A stretch of DNA of 32,522 bases from CAJXJP01 sp034111025 (GTDB lineage Bacteria; Patescibacteriota; Gracilibacteria; BD1-5; UBA6164). Made by a program: the position numbers and the translations under genes. How positions within the stretch are numbered: the first letter of the stretch is position 1; every line of letters begins with the position of its first letter. The stretch covers positions 1 through 32,522 of the forward strand of contig JAWUYB010000023.1 of the NCBI GenBank assembly GCA_034111025.1, written 5' to 3'. Shown here piece by piece: positions 1 to 9,394 of this stretch. The notes beneath the pieces were generated by a model. The model had not been told where the DNA came from, did no database searches, and saw only the letters and a list, made by a program, of their open reading frames with translations.

Positions 1-69
1 CCTAATACGGAATATACATGAACAGAATTAGGATATTTTGATATTAATTGATATATTTTAATTAAATAA
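1..69 (+). CDS. C-terminal end of an unidentified protein (partial)
   Basis: An open frame enters from the left edge and stops at TAA 67-69. It reads PNTEYTGTELGYFDING and then YILIK when TGA is glycine, using two TGA codons at 19-21 and 49-51. Only 22 residues are visible, so no family can be named. It runs in the same direction as the following Nudix gene, 61 bases away. Confidence 0.5.
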
Positions 70-130
70 ATAGACTATATAATAAAAATAATTATATTTA
101 GTAAAACTAGATTAGTTTATAAAAAAATTT

Positions 131-529
131 ATGGAAGTAAAAGTCTGAGTATGAGTAATAATTTATAAAGATGCTAAAGTATTACTCTGAAAAAGAAAAA
201 ATTCTCATTGAGAATATACATGGTGATTTCCATGATGACATCTAGAATTTTGAGAATCTTTTGAAGATTGCGCAAAACGTGAAACATTAGAAGAATCTTG
301 AATTACTTTAAAAAATATTAAATATTTCTGAACTACTAATGATATATTTACAGAAGATAATAAACATTATGTGACTATTTTTATGAAATCTGAATATAAT
401 TCATGAGAAGTTCAATTATTGGAACCTGAAAATTTTATTAAATGGGAATGGTTTGATAAACAAAATTTACCAGAAAATTTATTTTTACCTATAAAAAATT
501 TACTCAAAGAAAAAAGAAACTTATTATAA
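131..529 (+). CDS. Nudix hydrolase, NUDT15/MutT-like
   Basis: A 132-residue protein that is a complete single-domain Nudix hydrolase. The Nudix box G-x5-E-x7-RE-x2-EE-x-G is exact: G36, E42, R50, E51, E54, E55, G57, within GGHLEFGES...RETLEESG. The run WGFPGGHLEFGE and the later HYVTIFMK resemble the NUDT15-like group that hydrolyses nucleoside triphosphates such as oxidised or modified dGTP; the substrate here is inferred. Most glycines, including both of the PGG turn, are TGA. The start is the first ATG after an AT-only leader with no clear Shine-Dalgarno. It converges on the patatin gene, and the two stop codons abut in one shared palindrome. Confidence 0.9.
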
Positions 530-541
530 GTTTCTTTTTTT
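509..541. terminator. Bidirectional palindromic terminator between Nudix and patatin genes
   Basis: The hairpin AAAGAAACTTA / TAAGTTTCTTT has A-runs before and T-runs after, so it should stop transcription from both sides. The plus-strand stop (527-529) and the minus-strand stop (524-526) both lie in its apex. Confidence 0.75.
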
Positions 542-1321
542 TATTTTATTTTGAATTTCATTATATCATAACAGAGTAAATGCATCTATATCCTTGAAAT
601 TATAATAATCGAGTTTTCAAAAATCTGGAAGTATAAATATAAAATCTCATTTTACTTTTTCTAATGATCTGTCTTCATTTTGTTGTATCATTATCAAAAA
701 ACTTCTATTGAGTATTTGATAATTGAGATTTAAAAATCATTTATTAATATTCATTCATAAAAATGCTCGTTTAGTAGAAAGCTCTCAAAGTACTTTTTTA
801 ATAGCAGAAACTGCAATTATGTTTTTTCATTCTAATACATCAATAGGGAGATTTGTTGTCATTCAACCATCAATATAAGAAAATTTTCAGATTTGCTTTG
901 GTTTAAATATTCCAGGAAGACTCAAACTGGCTCTTACTGCATCGGAAAGCTTCCCAGATGTAAAGACTTCCCTATTTCAAGTTTCTAGACAAGTAGCAAC
1001 AATATGAAGTTTTATTTTTAATTCTTCTATTTGAATATCTCAAAATATATTATCCAATAATTTTTGAACTTTATCTCACTTTAGAAATCAATGTTTCAAA
1101 TCAATATCAATTAATTTAAGATAATTTACATCTTTTGCTATTTGAGTTATTTCTTCTGGTTTTTTTCAAATAGCATAGAGTGCTCAAATAATAGCTCACA
1201 TTGATGTTCCTGATATTTCATTTATCTCTATATTATGTTCCTCTAAGTATTGCAAGACTCCTATATGTATAAATCCTCTTGCCGCTCAACCTCATAATGC
1301 GAGTGAATATTGTTTATTCAT
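524..1321 (-). CDS. Patatin-like phospholipase (RssA-type)
   Basis: A 265-residue patatin-fold lipid acyl hydrolase. The N-terminus shows the oxyanion-hole loop GGGAARG (residues 10-16), then the nucleophile elbow G-T-S40-M-G, and the catalytic aspartate in IDGG (D151), giving the expected Ser-Asp dyad. The length and the absence of extra domains fit the short bacterial RssA-like proteins, which are soluble or membrane-associated esterases or phospholipases; the substrate is unknown. The start ATG at 1321-1319 lies 13 bases after the stop of the C92-like gene, so the two are probably co-transcribed. Glycines in GGG, GTSMG and DGG are largely TGA. Confidence 0.9.
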
Positions 1322-1334
1322 TATTATTTTTTAA

Positions 1335-2627
1335 TTATTTTAAAAAGAAACTGAAACGAGATCTATGACCTGAATTTAATAATGCTCATGAAGAGTTAAT
1401 GAAGTTTTTATGTGTTTTTTCAATGCTATCAATAAAAAAATAAGGATATATCTTTGGTTTTTTATTGAGTTGTTGTTTATTTAATATTTTTAATATATTA
1501 TTTGGTGGAAACGTTACTCACATACCAATATTTTCTAACTTTATATTAAATCCTTCATCATTTTTATCATCTTTTGAATATGATTTTAACACTAGTTCTG
1601 AACAAACTAGACTACTATCTGAATGAAAATTAAATATATAGTCATATCCTTTTCATATTTGTTCTCATGCTTTTTTAATTATTCATTTACGTTTATCAAG
1701 TGAGAAATTTGAACGAATAACTCATAAATAATCATTATGTTGAGTTAACTCTTGAATTAGTTTAAGAATAACTCATTCAGCTGTAGATTCTATAATATAA
1801 TGCTTTTTATTCTCTAATTTTTTATATCAAAATTTTTCTGATAAATATTTTCAAGTTCACATGTATAAAGACATATGTTTCCAAAAACCTGGGATAGAAA
1901 TATTTGTAGCGTTCCAATTTCATCTTGTTAATAAAATATCTCATGGCTGAGCCAATTCTAAATATTTATTTAAGTTTTTATCTGTAATTAATCCTGTTTT
2001 TCTTTTTGAAAATCTGATATGTGATATGAAATTTCAAATAACTTTCATAAGCTTGAATATCCATTTATCTGTAGTATGTTTACAATGAAAATACAAGTTA
2101 CTCGAATCAGTACGAACCCTTGATAGGGGATCACTAATAAATTTACTAACTTTTATGTATTCTATAATATTTTTATTTAATATTATTTTATAAGGTTTTA
2201 AAAATAAACTCGGAATATTATAAATATTTATATATTTTGGTTTATAAACAAATGATGAAAATCTACCATAATTATCTGTTGTATTTTCTTTTAATAATTG
2301 TCTAATAAATCTTTCATTATTTCAAAAATGAATTAATAATTGTTGTAATATATGAAAATAGAATCTTAATAGATATCTTTGTAAAACAAGTTTAGAATAA
2401 TTTTTAAATATTATAAATTTTCTATATTTATTTTTTTTGATTAATTTTTCAATATTTTTAAACAAAATAACATATTCTCCCCATAATAACAAGAAGTCTT
2501 TTTTATCTTTATCTGTATAATTATTATTTTTTGTATCAAAAATAGAATGATTTTTTAATTCATTAAAAAGTCATTCTTGTTTTTCTTCTAAAAATTTTAT
2601 TTGAAAAATTGTTTTTTTGTAATCCAT
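1335..2627 (-). CDS. Permuted papain-like amidase/peptidase (YiiX/C92-like) with long N-terminal region
   Basis: A 430-residue protein. From about residue 226 it carries a circularly permuted papain fold: QPGDILLTRGN, then FWKHMSLYMG with a candidate catalytic His near residue 249, then HYIIESTAEG with an acidic residue, and later SSLVCSELVLK with the candidate nucleophile Cys near residue 341. This order (His, acid, Cys) is that of the YaeF/YiiX C92 family, thought to cleave amide or ester bonds in envelope or lipid-linked substrates. The first 220 residues are Lys/Asn/Tyr-rich and unrecognised; they include SDPLSRVRTDS. No signal peptide is evident. It sits immediately upstream of the patatin, suggesting a shared lipid or envelope role. 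Confidence 0.8.
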
Positions 2628-2703
2628 AAAATTGTACTAAATATGATTATATATTTAGTATATAATAAAAAAGAATTTATTATAATATTTATAAAATATA
2701 AAA

Positions 2704-2731
2704 TTGACCAAATAATTTTTATTCATATAGT
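2704..2731 (+). promoter_or_regulatory. Promoter of the metK riboswitch transcript
   Basis: TTGACC (2704-2709), a 16-base spacer and TATAGT (2726-2731) form a good sigma70-type promoter. The predicted start near 2738 is just ahead of the first strand of the SAM riboswitch. Confidence 0.6.
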
Positions 2732-2743
2732 ATGTTTGTTCAA

Positions 2744-2850
2744 CAACATATCCAGAGAGAGTAAAAGAGATCGGGCTCGTTTGTATTACTCCAGCAACCT
2801 ATTATTATAATAAGGTGCTAATTCCCTCCTGTTTGTCAGGAAAGATATAA
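2744..2850 (+). promoter_or_regulatory. SAM-I (S-box) riboswitch upstream of metK
   Basis: The aptamer shows the S-box hallmarks in order: P1 5' strand ATATC followed by AGAGAG; the P2 region ending CCAGCAACC; a P3 hairpin (CCTATTAT / ATAATAAGG, 2798-2815); the conserved GGTGCTAATTCC (2814-2825); a P4 hairpin TCCTG-tttgt-CAGGA (2827-2841); and the P1 3' strand GATAT (2844-2848). It binds S-adenosylmethionine in known cases. It sits between a promoter and a terminator directly before metK, so SAM should repress its own synthesis. P2 is more divergent than usual; the other elements and the context make the call firm. Confidence 0.9.
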
Positions 2851-2879
2851 TTCTCAAATTTACAAATAAATTTTAGATT

Positions 2880-2917
2880 TAAACTTTCTTGTCAAAGCAG
2901 AAAGTTTATTTTTTTTT
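2880..2917 (+). terminator. Expression-platform terminator of the SAM riboswitch
   Basis: The stem TAAACTTTC / GAAAGTTTA (2880-2888 with 2900-2908) is followed by nine T. The segment AGGAAAG (2838-2844), which overlaps P4 and the start of the P1 3' strand, can instead pair with CTTTCTT (2884-2890). That gives a plausible antiterminator when SAM is absent. The terminator ends 14 bases before the metK start. Confidence 0.8.
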
Positions 2918-2931
2918 ATAATAAAATTTTA

Positions 2932-4059
2932 ATGAAAACGTATATAACCTCAGAATCAGTTTCAGCAGGTCACCCGGATAAAGTTTGTGACAGAATAAGT
3001 GATGCTGTTTTAGATGCTTGTTTAGCACAAGATCCAAACTCAAGAGTGGCTTGTGAAACTATGGTAACTACTGGAACAGTAATAGTTTCTGGTGAAATAA
3101 CAACAACTGCAAATGTAAACTATACTCAACTTGTAAGAGATACTATTTGTGAAATTTGATATAATGAATCAGAAGCACACTATGACGGGAATGATGTTTG
3201 AGTACATTTACTTATTAACTCTCAATCACCAGATATAGCTCAATGAGTTGATACATGATGAGCTTGAGATCAATGAATAATGTTTGGTTACGCAACAAAT
3301 GAAACTGAGAATTATTTACCTACTCCTATCTCATTATCTCATAAATTAGCAAAAAGGTTAGAATTTGTAAGAAATGAAAATATACTTCCTTACTTATTAC
3401 CAGATGCAAAAACTCAAGTTACAGTAGAATATGAAAATCATAAACCAATTAGAGTTGATGCAGTTGTTATTTCAAATCAACATAGAGTGGCAGTTTCACA
3501 AGAAGAATTGAAATCTGGAATAAAAAAAGAAGTCATCGATCATATACTTTGAGATTTAATTGATGAAAATACTGCTATTCATATTAATCCAACTGGTATT
3601 TTTCAAGTATGAGGACCTAAATGAGATTGTGGTTTAACTGGTAGAAAAATTATAGTAGACACTTATGGTTGAATTGGAAGACATGGTGGATGAGCATTTT
3701 CATGAAAAGATCCATCAAAAGTAGATAGAAGTGCAGCATATATTGCAAGATACTTAGCAAAAAACATTGTAGCTTCTGGATTAAGTGATAGATGTGAAAT
3801 TCAACTATCATATGCAATCTGAGTTGCACATCCTGTTTCTGTATTTGTAGATGGTTTTTGAACTGAAAAAATAGATATTTCAAAAATCATAGAAGCAGTA
3901 AAAGAAAACTTTGATCTTTCACCTGCTGGAATTATTAAAAAATTAGATTTAAAAACTCCAATTTTCAAAAAAACTTCATCATACGGACATTTCGGTAGAG
4001 ATGATGTATCATGGGAAGAATTAGATAGTGTTGGAATATTTAAAAATTTATTAAAATAA
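2932..4059 (+). CDS. metK: S-adenosylmethionine synthase
   Basis: A 375-residue MetK of normal length that makes SAM from methionine and ATP in the cytoplasm. The N-terminal SESVSAGHPDKVCD ATP site, the GAGDQGIMFGYA loop near residues 110-121, and DTYGGIGRHGGGAFSGKD near residue 242 are all present, as is DRSAAYIARYLAKNIV. The C-terminus YGHFGRDD also fits. Many invariant glycines are TGA, for example both early glycines of the TGGAGDQG stretch, which makes this gene strong evidence for code 25. It is preceded by a SAM-I riboswitch and terminator, and it ends at a bidirectional palindrome. Confidence 0.98.
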
Positions 4060-4088
4060 AAAAATCGACTTTATAAGTCGATTTTTTT
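4057..4088. terminator. Bidirectional terminator after metK
   Basis: The stem AATCGACTT / AAGTCGATT with loop TAT is flanked by A-run and T-run. It lies between the metK stop (4057-4059) and the stop of the opposing pilin-like gene (4087-4089). Confidence 0.8.
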
Positions 4089-6423
4089 ATTGATTATTAA
4101 TTAATTCTCTGAATTCCTCTAAAGTTAATGAAGGAATATCTCATCACATATTTTCTTGTCACCAAGCAATAATTTCTCAATCATTTTTCAGTATTGCAGT
4201 TGAATATGCATTTCATATAACTTGCTTTACGTTTGTTAAGTTTAGTCAAGTAGAATCTCATCAAATACTATACGATCACCATGCAAATACATTTCAATCT
4301 GATCTAATTGCTATCATTTTTTTAGTAGACAAACTATTTACTGGTGGTAAATAGATATCAACAATATTATATAATTCGCTTTCCATTGAAACTGGTATAT
4401 CTCCAGTATATCTTATACCTCACCAATAAGCTATAGTTCAGTCATTTTTGAGTGCAACAATTGCATCTCAACTATTATATAATTTTGATACATTATTTAA
4501 TCATATTGGTAAATTAGATGGATCTCATCAATAGTTAAAGTTTCACCAGTTAACTACTGTTCAATCATCCTTCAATCATGCAAATGCTGTAAAACTACGA
4601 GTTTTAGAATAATAAATATCTGTAAACCCTGTTCATATTGGAGCTTTATTAGAAGATTCTGCTGTTGGTCAAAATCATAAAATTTCTCAATTAGTATTTA
4701 ATCAGTATATATTAATAGTATCTCAATAAAGTATAGTAATATTTTCCATATTTGCAGAAACTGTAGGTCCTTCAAATATAATAACTGAATTATCTGATTT
4801 TTTAACAGCAAAATATCTATTACTTATTCCACTCACAACACTATCAATATTATTCAATTGTTGATTAACCTCATCAGTTCAATTAACAAAATTTCTTCAC
4901 CAAACTATTCATGTATTATCATTTTTTACTGCAAGAAAACCATAAACAGTATGATGTAATTCTCTTACATTTGTCAATAATCCACTTATTGAACTAGAGT
5001 TTCATCAAACTGTAGTATTTCACCATGTTACTACCCTACCATCATCTTTTAATGCAGCTACTGCTGTTCAATTAATGTAATACGACTTAACATTTATTAA
5101 ATCTGATTCAATAGAACTAAAACCATCTAAATCTTTAGCACTCCCAATAAGTATATTTTCTCAATTTGATGCGTGTAGAATATAATTATCAGTTTTCATT
5201 CCATATCTTTCAATATTTGTAATTGAATCGATATTACTTATTCAAGTAATAATTCAATCAGAATCTCATTGAAATACATCATCTCACCAAGCTACAACAC
5301 TTCAATCATTTTTTAATGCTACAAAGGTTTTATTTCATCAATAAATATTTTTAATATCTGTTAATAATCCTAGTGGAGATATTCATCAATATATTTCATT
5401 TCACCATGACCTTGCAGAATTATCTATTTTTAACCCTACATATCAATGATTATTTGAGAATAATTCTGTAACGTAACTCCCAGACGCTGATAGTACTGCA
5501 GGGTTATCATTAGAAGATGGATCAATTTGAGAATATTTTATCTCAGTACCAATATTATTATTTAAAATATTAGCTATATAATTATCTGCTGCACTTGGTG
5601 AACCTGATTTAATTTCTAATATTTCGGCTATTTTATTTTCTGATGCTATTTCTGTATTTAAATAATTTTGTTCTAGATTATCTAAAAAATCCAATCTTTC
5701 TTCAGCACTATTTACTAAATCATTTATATCTCATGTAAATAAAATTACTTTATTTGCTTCAAAAGCAAATCATCCATTGTTATTATAAATTGATCATGAA
5801 TAACTTGCAGGGAGATTATTATATCCTTTATATACAAGTCTTTGATTTTCTATAATATCAATAATATCTACACTATTAATATCTGATGTTAATATACTTG
5901 GAACTCATAATAAATAATCCAGTGATCAAGTTTGAACTTTTAAAAAATGTCAGTTATAGTCTCATTTTACATATATTTTTGCTAATTGGTCTCAGGCATA
6001 GACTGCTGGAGAAATAGTTGATGAAACTGAATTTTCTAACACAGCTGCTATTTGATATTCTTGTCAATTTCTAGTGATTGAATATGGATATGGAAGGAAT
6101 GTAAGAGGATCTGTCGGAACACTTCACATACTGACTGTATCTGAATATGAATTCTTTCAAAAAACTCATTGAGTCCATGCTGTTGCTCAACTAAAAACAA
6201 TATTTGTTGCCTCATTTGGAATCGGATATTTTCCTTTTGTTTCTTTAAAAATAGTATTTACTTTTTCTATACTTTTCATATCAGCTAACCTAACTGAATC
6301 TCTCGAACTTGCTGAATATCATTGAAAGCTTATAAATGCAACCGTCGCTAATACTGAAAGAATTGTTATAACTACTATCAACTCTACCAGAGTAAAGGCT
6401 TTATTTTTAAGAATATTATTCAT
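4087..6423 (-). CDS. Type IV pilin-like leader fused to RCC1/BLIP-II-type repeats
   Basis: A 778-residue protein. Residues 1 to about 35 are a class III (prepilin peptidase) signal: MNNILKNKAFTLVELIVV, with the F-T-L-V-E motif and a hydrophobic helix. A pseudopilin-like segment follows, to about residue 230. The rest is a chain of about 45-60-residue repeats with ALKNDGSVVAWGDD-type cores, seen at least seven times (for example ALKDDGRVVTWG, GLKDDGTVVNWG, ALKNDGTIAYGG, AIRSDGNVFAWG, AILKNDGEIIAWG). These resemble RCC1/BLIP-II propeller repeats. The protein is likely displayed on a pilus or cell surface; a binding role is inferred. Much of the WG pairing is TGG-TGA. Confidence 0.8.
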
Positions 6424-6481
6424 ATTGGAAAATTAAAATGATATTATTTATATAATACTTATAATAATTAAAACTCAATAT

Positions 6482-6513
6482 AAAAACACTTTACATTCAA
6501 GTAAAGTGTTTTT
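6482..6513. terminator. Bidirectional hairpin after the SSB-tip gene
   Basis: The perfect stem AAAAACACTTTAC / GTAAAGTGTTTTT has loop ATTCAA. It lies just downstream of the minus-strand stop at 6516-6518 and upstream of the start of the next minus-strand gene. Confidence 0.7.
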
Positions 6514-6515
6514 AA

Positions 6516-6821
6516 TTAAAATGGGATATCTTCAACTGAAATATCTCATCCTGTAGGTTTTGCTTCAGTGGATTTATTTTCAGTTTGAGTATTGTTAGAA
6601 TAATTATTATCTCCTCCCTCTGGTTTCCAATCATTTAATGTGAAATAATGAGTATCTCCATATTGACCTGGTTCTTTTCTTTTGCTCATTGTTATATTTA
6701 CATAACCTTTTTCGTTTGCATATTGTTGAAGTTTTTCAATATTAAAACTCATATTAAAAAATTCACCAAATTGTCCTGTAACAGCTTTGCAGCTTGTTCC
6801 ATCAATATATGTTTTTGCCAT
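6516..6821 (-). CDS. Small protein with SSB-type acidic C-terminal tip
   Basis: A 101-residue protein. Residues 1 to about 67 form a compact, probably beta-rich domain (SCKAVTGQFGEFFNMSF ... VNITMSKRKEPGQYGDTHYF). A low-complexity Asn/Thr/Ser linker follows and the protein ends in SVEDIPF. A disordered linker ending in D/E-D-I-P-F is the partner-docking tip of bacterial single-stranded DNA-binding proteins, so an SSB-like or SSB-mimicking role is likely. It is shorter than canonical SSB (about 150-180 residues) and lacks obvious SSB core signatures, so it may be a divergent OB-fold protein. No partner gene is adjacent. Confidence 0.65.
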
Positions 6822-7020
6822 AATATATTATTATAATTAAATTATTAAATTTATTTTATATATATAAAATAAATTCTCAAATATTATTTATTTTTTTTGT
6901 TAAAAACTTTTTTAATAAATTATTTTAACTTAATAAAATATTTTACTGGACTAAAAAATAATTAACCTAAATCAAAGTAAATGAAGACAATAAAACAAAA
7001 TACATATTTTTTTATTTTTT

Positions 7021-7108
7021 GGAACTTTTCGTAAATCGAATGGTATTTTTTTGTTGATGATAGCTTACTCAACTAAAAGAACTTTTCGATAAGAAAGGTT
7101 CTTTTTTT
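7021..7108 (+). ncRNA. Possible small structured RNA with its own terminator
   Basis: The segment holds GGAACTTTTCG near its start, an internal GTTGA...TCAAC pairing, and a strong final hairpin AAAAGAACTTTTC-gataa-GAAAGGTTCTTTT running into seven T. The motif GAACTTTTCG occurs twice, at 7022 and 7079. No open frame is seen. It could be a free small RNA or a leader of the 98-residue gene at 7188; no known RNA family was recognised. Confidence 0.35.
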
Positions 7109-7110
7109 AT
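7075..7110 (+). terminator. Rho-independent terminator of the 7021 segment
   Basis: A 13-base stem (one G-T pair) with loop gataa is followed by a run of seven T. It is oriented for plus-strand transcription and sits 80 bases before the next start codon. Confidence 0.6.
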
Positions 7111-7187
7111 TTTAAATTTAAAGAATTTATTTTGCTTAAAAATATTTTAAGCAGTACAGATTTTTTAAAATACATTTTAATAATAAT

Positions 7188-7484
7188 ATGGTATATGCAG
7201 TAAAAACATTAAATAATAGTGATTCATCTGAATTATTATTACAACAAATGCAAAAAATAAACTCTTGAAGTTTAAGAACATTAGATGAAGAAACATCTAG
7301 TAAAGTAAATATATTAATGGATGGTATGAATATTTATAATAATACTCCTTTAACTCCTGAAATGTTAGAAAGATTGCTATCCGATTGATATTCATTAGAA
7401 AGAACTGATTGTGAAAGATATCAAAATACTCATTGAGAATATGTACATGTATTATCACTATTAGATTTAGAATGAAAATACTAA
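7188..7484 (+). CDS. Hypothetical 98-residue protein
   Basis: It starts at ATG 7188 (MVYAVKTLNNSDSSELLL) and ends at TAA 7482-7484 after LDLEGKY. Acidic and mostly helical in appearance, with no membrane segment. Four TGA glycines include NSGSLRTL and THGEYVHV. No family recognised. It is flanked by a terminator hairpin upstream and converges on the 469-residue gene, whose stop lies 20 bases away. Confidence 0.65.
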
Positions 7485-7503
7485 AACAAGCTTACTAGGA
7501 AGC

Positions 7504-8913
7504 TTATTTGTTATCTGTAATAATTGTTATTTTTTTTCTATTTGGTGATTTTTCTTTGTTTATTATAGTATAACCAAAATTTTCTAATACTGCTCTTCTT
7601 CCTGGTTTACGGATCCTATCATTTGGATTTTTAGTATTCAAGCAACTGATAAAGTATTCTTTATAAAATTCTAAAATACTTGAAAATCAATCAAAATGAG
7701 GAATTTTAGAATAATCATATTTATCTAATTTAGCTGTTCTTGGGTTTTTATTTATTTTCAGATCTAAATTAGATTTTGCATTATTTAATAGTTTTTCATT
7801 AAATTCTTCTTTATTTAATAATCAAATTTCTTTTCATTTTAACTCTCTATAATTTTCACTAATATCTTCTAAATCTAATTCAAATGGTCTTTTTTTATAA
7901 TCAGTATTAGATTTATAATTATAAATACTTACATTATGAAGTATCTCATAATATATGTTTATTAGCTCTTGAATTAACATTTCAACATTTTGTTGATTAA
8001 CATGTGTATCTACCAAGGATAATAAATCCACTTTCCACTCATTAATTTTTTTTACAGTTAATGCAATTATTTCTTTTTCTCATCTTACCTTACAAATTTT
8101 AGTTCAATTCTTTAATAAAGGTAATATAACTATTTTTCTATCATGTGGATATAATTCTTGTAATTTATCTGGATATTTTTCATCATACATTTGAAAATAT
8201 TTAGCAGAAAAATATTCCTGAGCTTTTTTTGTATGTAATTTTGGTATTTCTGGAAAATTAATCTTTAAAAATCTTAATACTGTGTTTCATTCTGTTCATT
8301 TTGATAATTTATTAGAATTTTTTAATGCTTTAAATAAAATATCATCTAGTAACTTAAAATCTGAATCAGATAAGGTTTTAGCTATAATTCTTCAATTTTC
8401 TTTATTTTTTTCTATTGCTGTAATTATGGCATTTGCATGTAATTGTTTATTATCATCATATTCTTCTATTTTTTTCATAGTTAATGCATAATTTCTATCT
8501 CAATCAGGCCATAATACTATAATATCTGTACTATAATTTTTTATAGTTTTATCAAGAATTAATTTCATTTCTTCTATTATCTCTTCATTAGATTTTCAAT
8601 TTATATTTCATAGATTTTTTTTTCAATTTCTTAATAATAATATTTTTTCATTATTTTTTTCTTTTCTCATTCAAACTCTAGACCTCTCTAATAAATCATT
8701 TTCAGTAAATCATTGATTTGCACATATTGTAAATACCTTACTTTTTATAGATTCTTGAATAGATAATAAAGATAATATAGCTGCTTTATTAATTTTTTTA
8801 ATACCTAAAATATCACACAACATTTTGTTGTATGTCTCTTGAGGTATAATAAAAACAGCTTTTTCTGTTTTATAATCATAACTTCATGGAATACTATTAG
8901 AGGCTTTAATCAT
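7504..8913 (-). CDS. Hypothetical 469-residue protein, Lys/Asn-rich
   Basis: A long intact frame under code 25, from ATG 8913-8911 to TAA 7506-7504. It appears soluble, with helical segments (AAILSLLSIQESIKSK, ANAIITAIEKNK) and a basic C-terminus (RIRKPGRRAVLENFGYT ... NRKKITIITDNK). The C-terminal region could form a compact nucleic-acid-binding domain, but no motif supports this. No signal peptide or transmembrane segment is visible. It stands alone on the minus strand, with AT-rich intergenic DNA upstream shared with the divergent 86-residue gene. I do not recognise a family. Confidence 0.7.
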
Positions 8914-9063
8914 AATATTTTTTTTTCTTGTATTAGATATATTTTATCACTTATTCTATATTTTATCAAGAATTTTATTGAAAAATAATAATTATCTAGT
9001 CTTTTTTAATTTTGCTTATATAATATAAGTAAATAGTGATTATATATTAAAAATAATATACAA

Positions 9064-9324
9064 ATGGAACCAATAAAAGAACCTGCAAAAAAAATATGAA
9101 ATTGACTTGCTTTTATTCAATCTAAAATTGATGATGTATTTGATTATTGATTTTCTAAATTATCAAACAGTACAAATAAAGAGCTTCCTAAAGATACTCC
9201 AAAAGTTAAAAAATATGTATTTAAAGTATGAGGTTTTATTTGAGATATAGGGAAAAATTATTACCAAAGGTATAGTGAAATAAAAGAAGAACAAGTTCAA
9301 ATGAAAAATTGTGATAAAGATTAG
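9064..9324 (+). CDS. Small hypothetical protein, 86 residues
   Basis: It starts at ATG 9064 and ends in TAG 9322-9324, one of the few TAG stops in the window. The sequence is basic and amphipathic (MEPIKEPAKKIGNGLAF; KYVFKVGGFIGDIGKNYYQR), with five TGA glycines. The stretch GGFIGDIGKNYYQRY could be a membrane-associated helix but is too short and polar for a clear transmembrane segment. No family recognised. A short hairpin with a T-run follows directly. Confidence 0.6.
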
Positions 9325-9345
9325 CTTTTAGCTAGTTTTTTTTTA
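9321..9345 (+). terminator. Short terminator after the 86-residue gene
   Basis: The stem TTAGCT-ttt-AGCTAG overlaps the TAG stop and is followed by a run of nine T. The stem is only five or six pairs. Confidence 0.5.
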
Positions 9346-9394
9346 TTTTTTATATATACTTCCTGCAATTAAATTTTATAAATATACTCTTGAA

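Larger units (their letters stand above)
6822..7187. other. AT-rich intergenic region between divergent genes
   Basis: 366 bases without a convincing gene. The left two-thirds is A/T-only low complexity and presumably holds divergent promoters. A more structured, slightly GC-richer segment lies at 7021-7108 and is listed separately. Confidence 0.5.

Noticed and set aside
2601..2810. 69-residue plus-strand open frame from a TTG
   Set aside because: It spans the C92-like gene start, the metK promoter and the riboswitch; low-complexity Ile/Tyr composition.
3650..3883. 77-residue minus-strand open frame
   Set aside because: It is antisense to metK and consists of hydrophobic/His-rich shadow composition.
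2932..4059. metK and other genes as frameshifted or nonsense pseudogenes
   Set aside because: All interruptions are TGA at conserved glycines; with code 25 the frames are whole.
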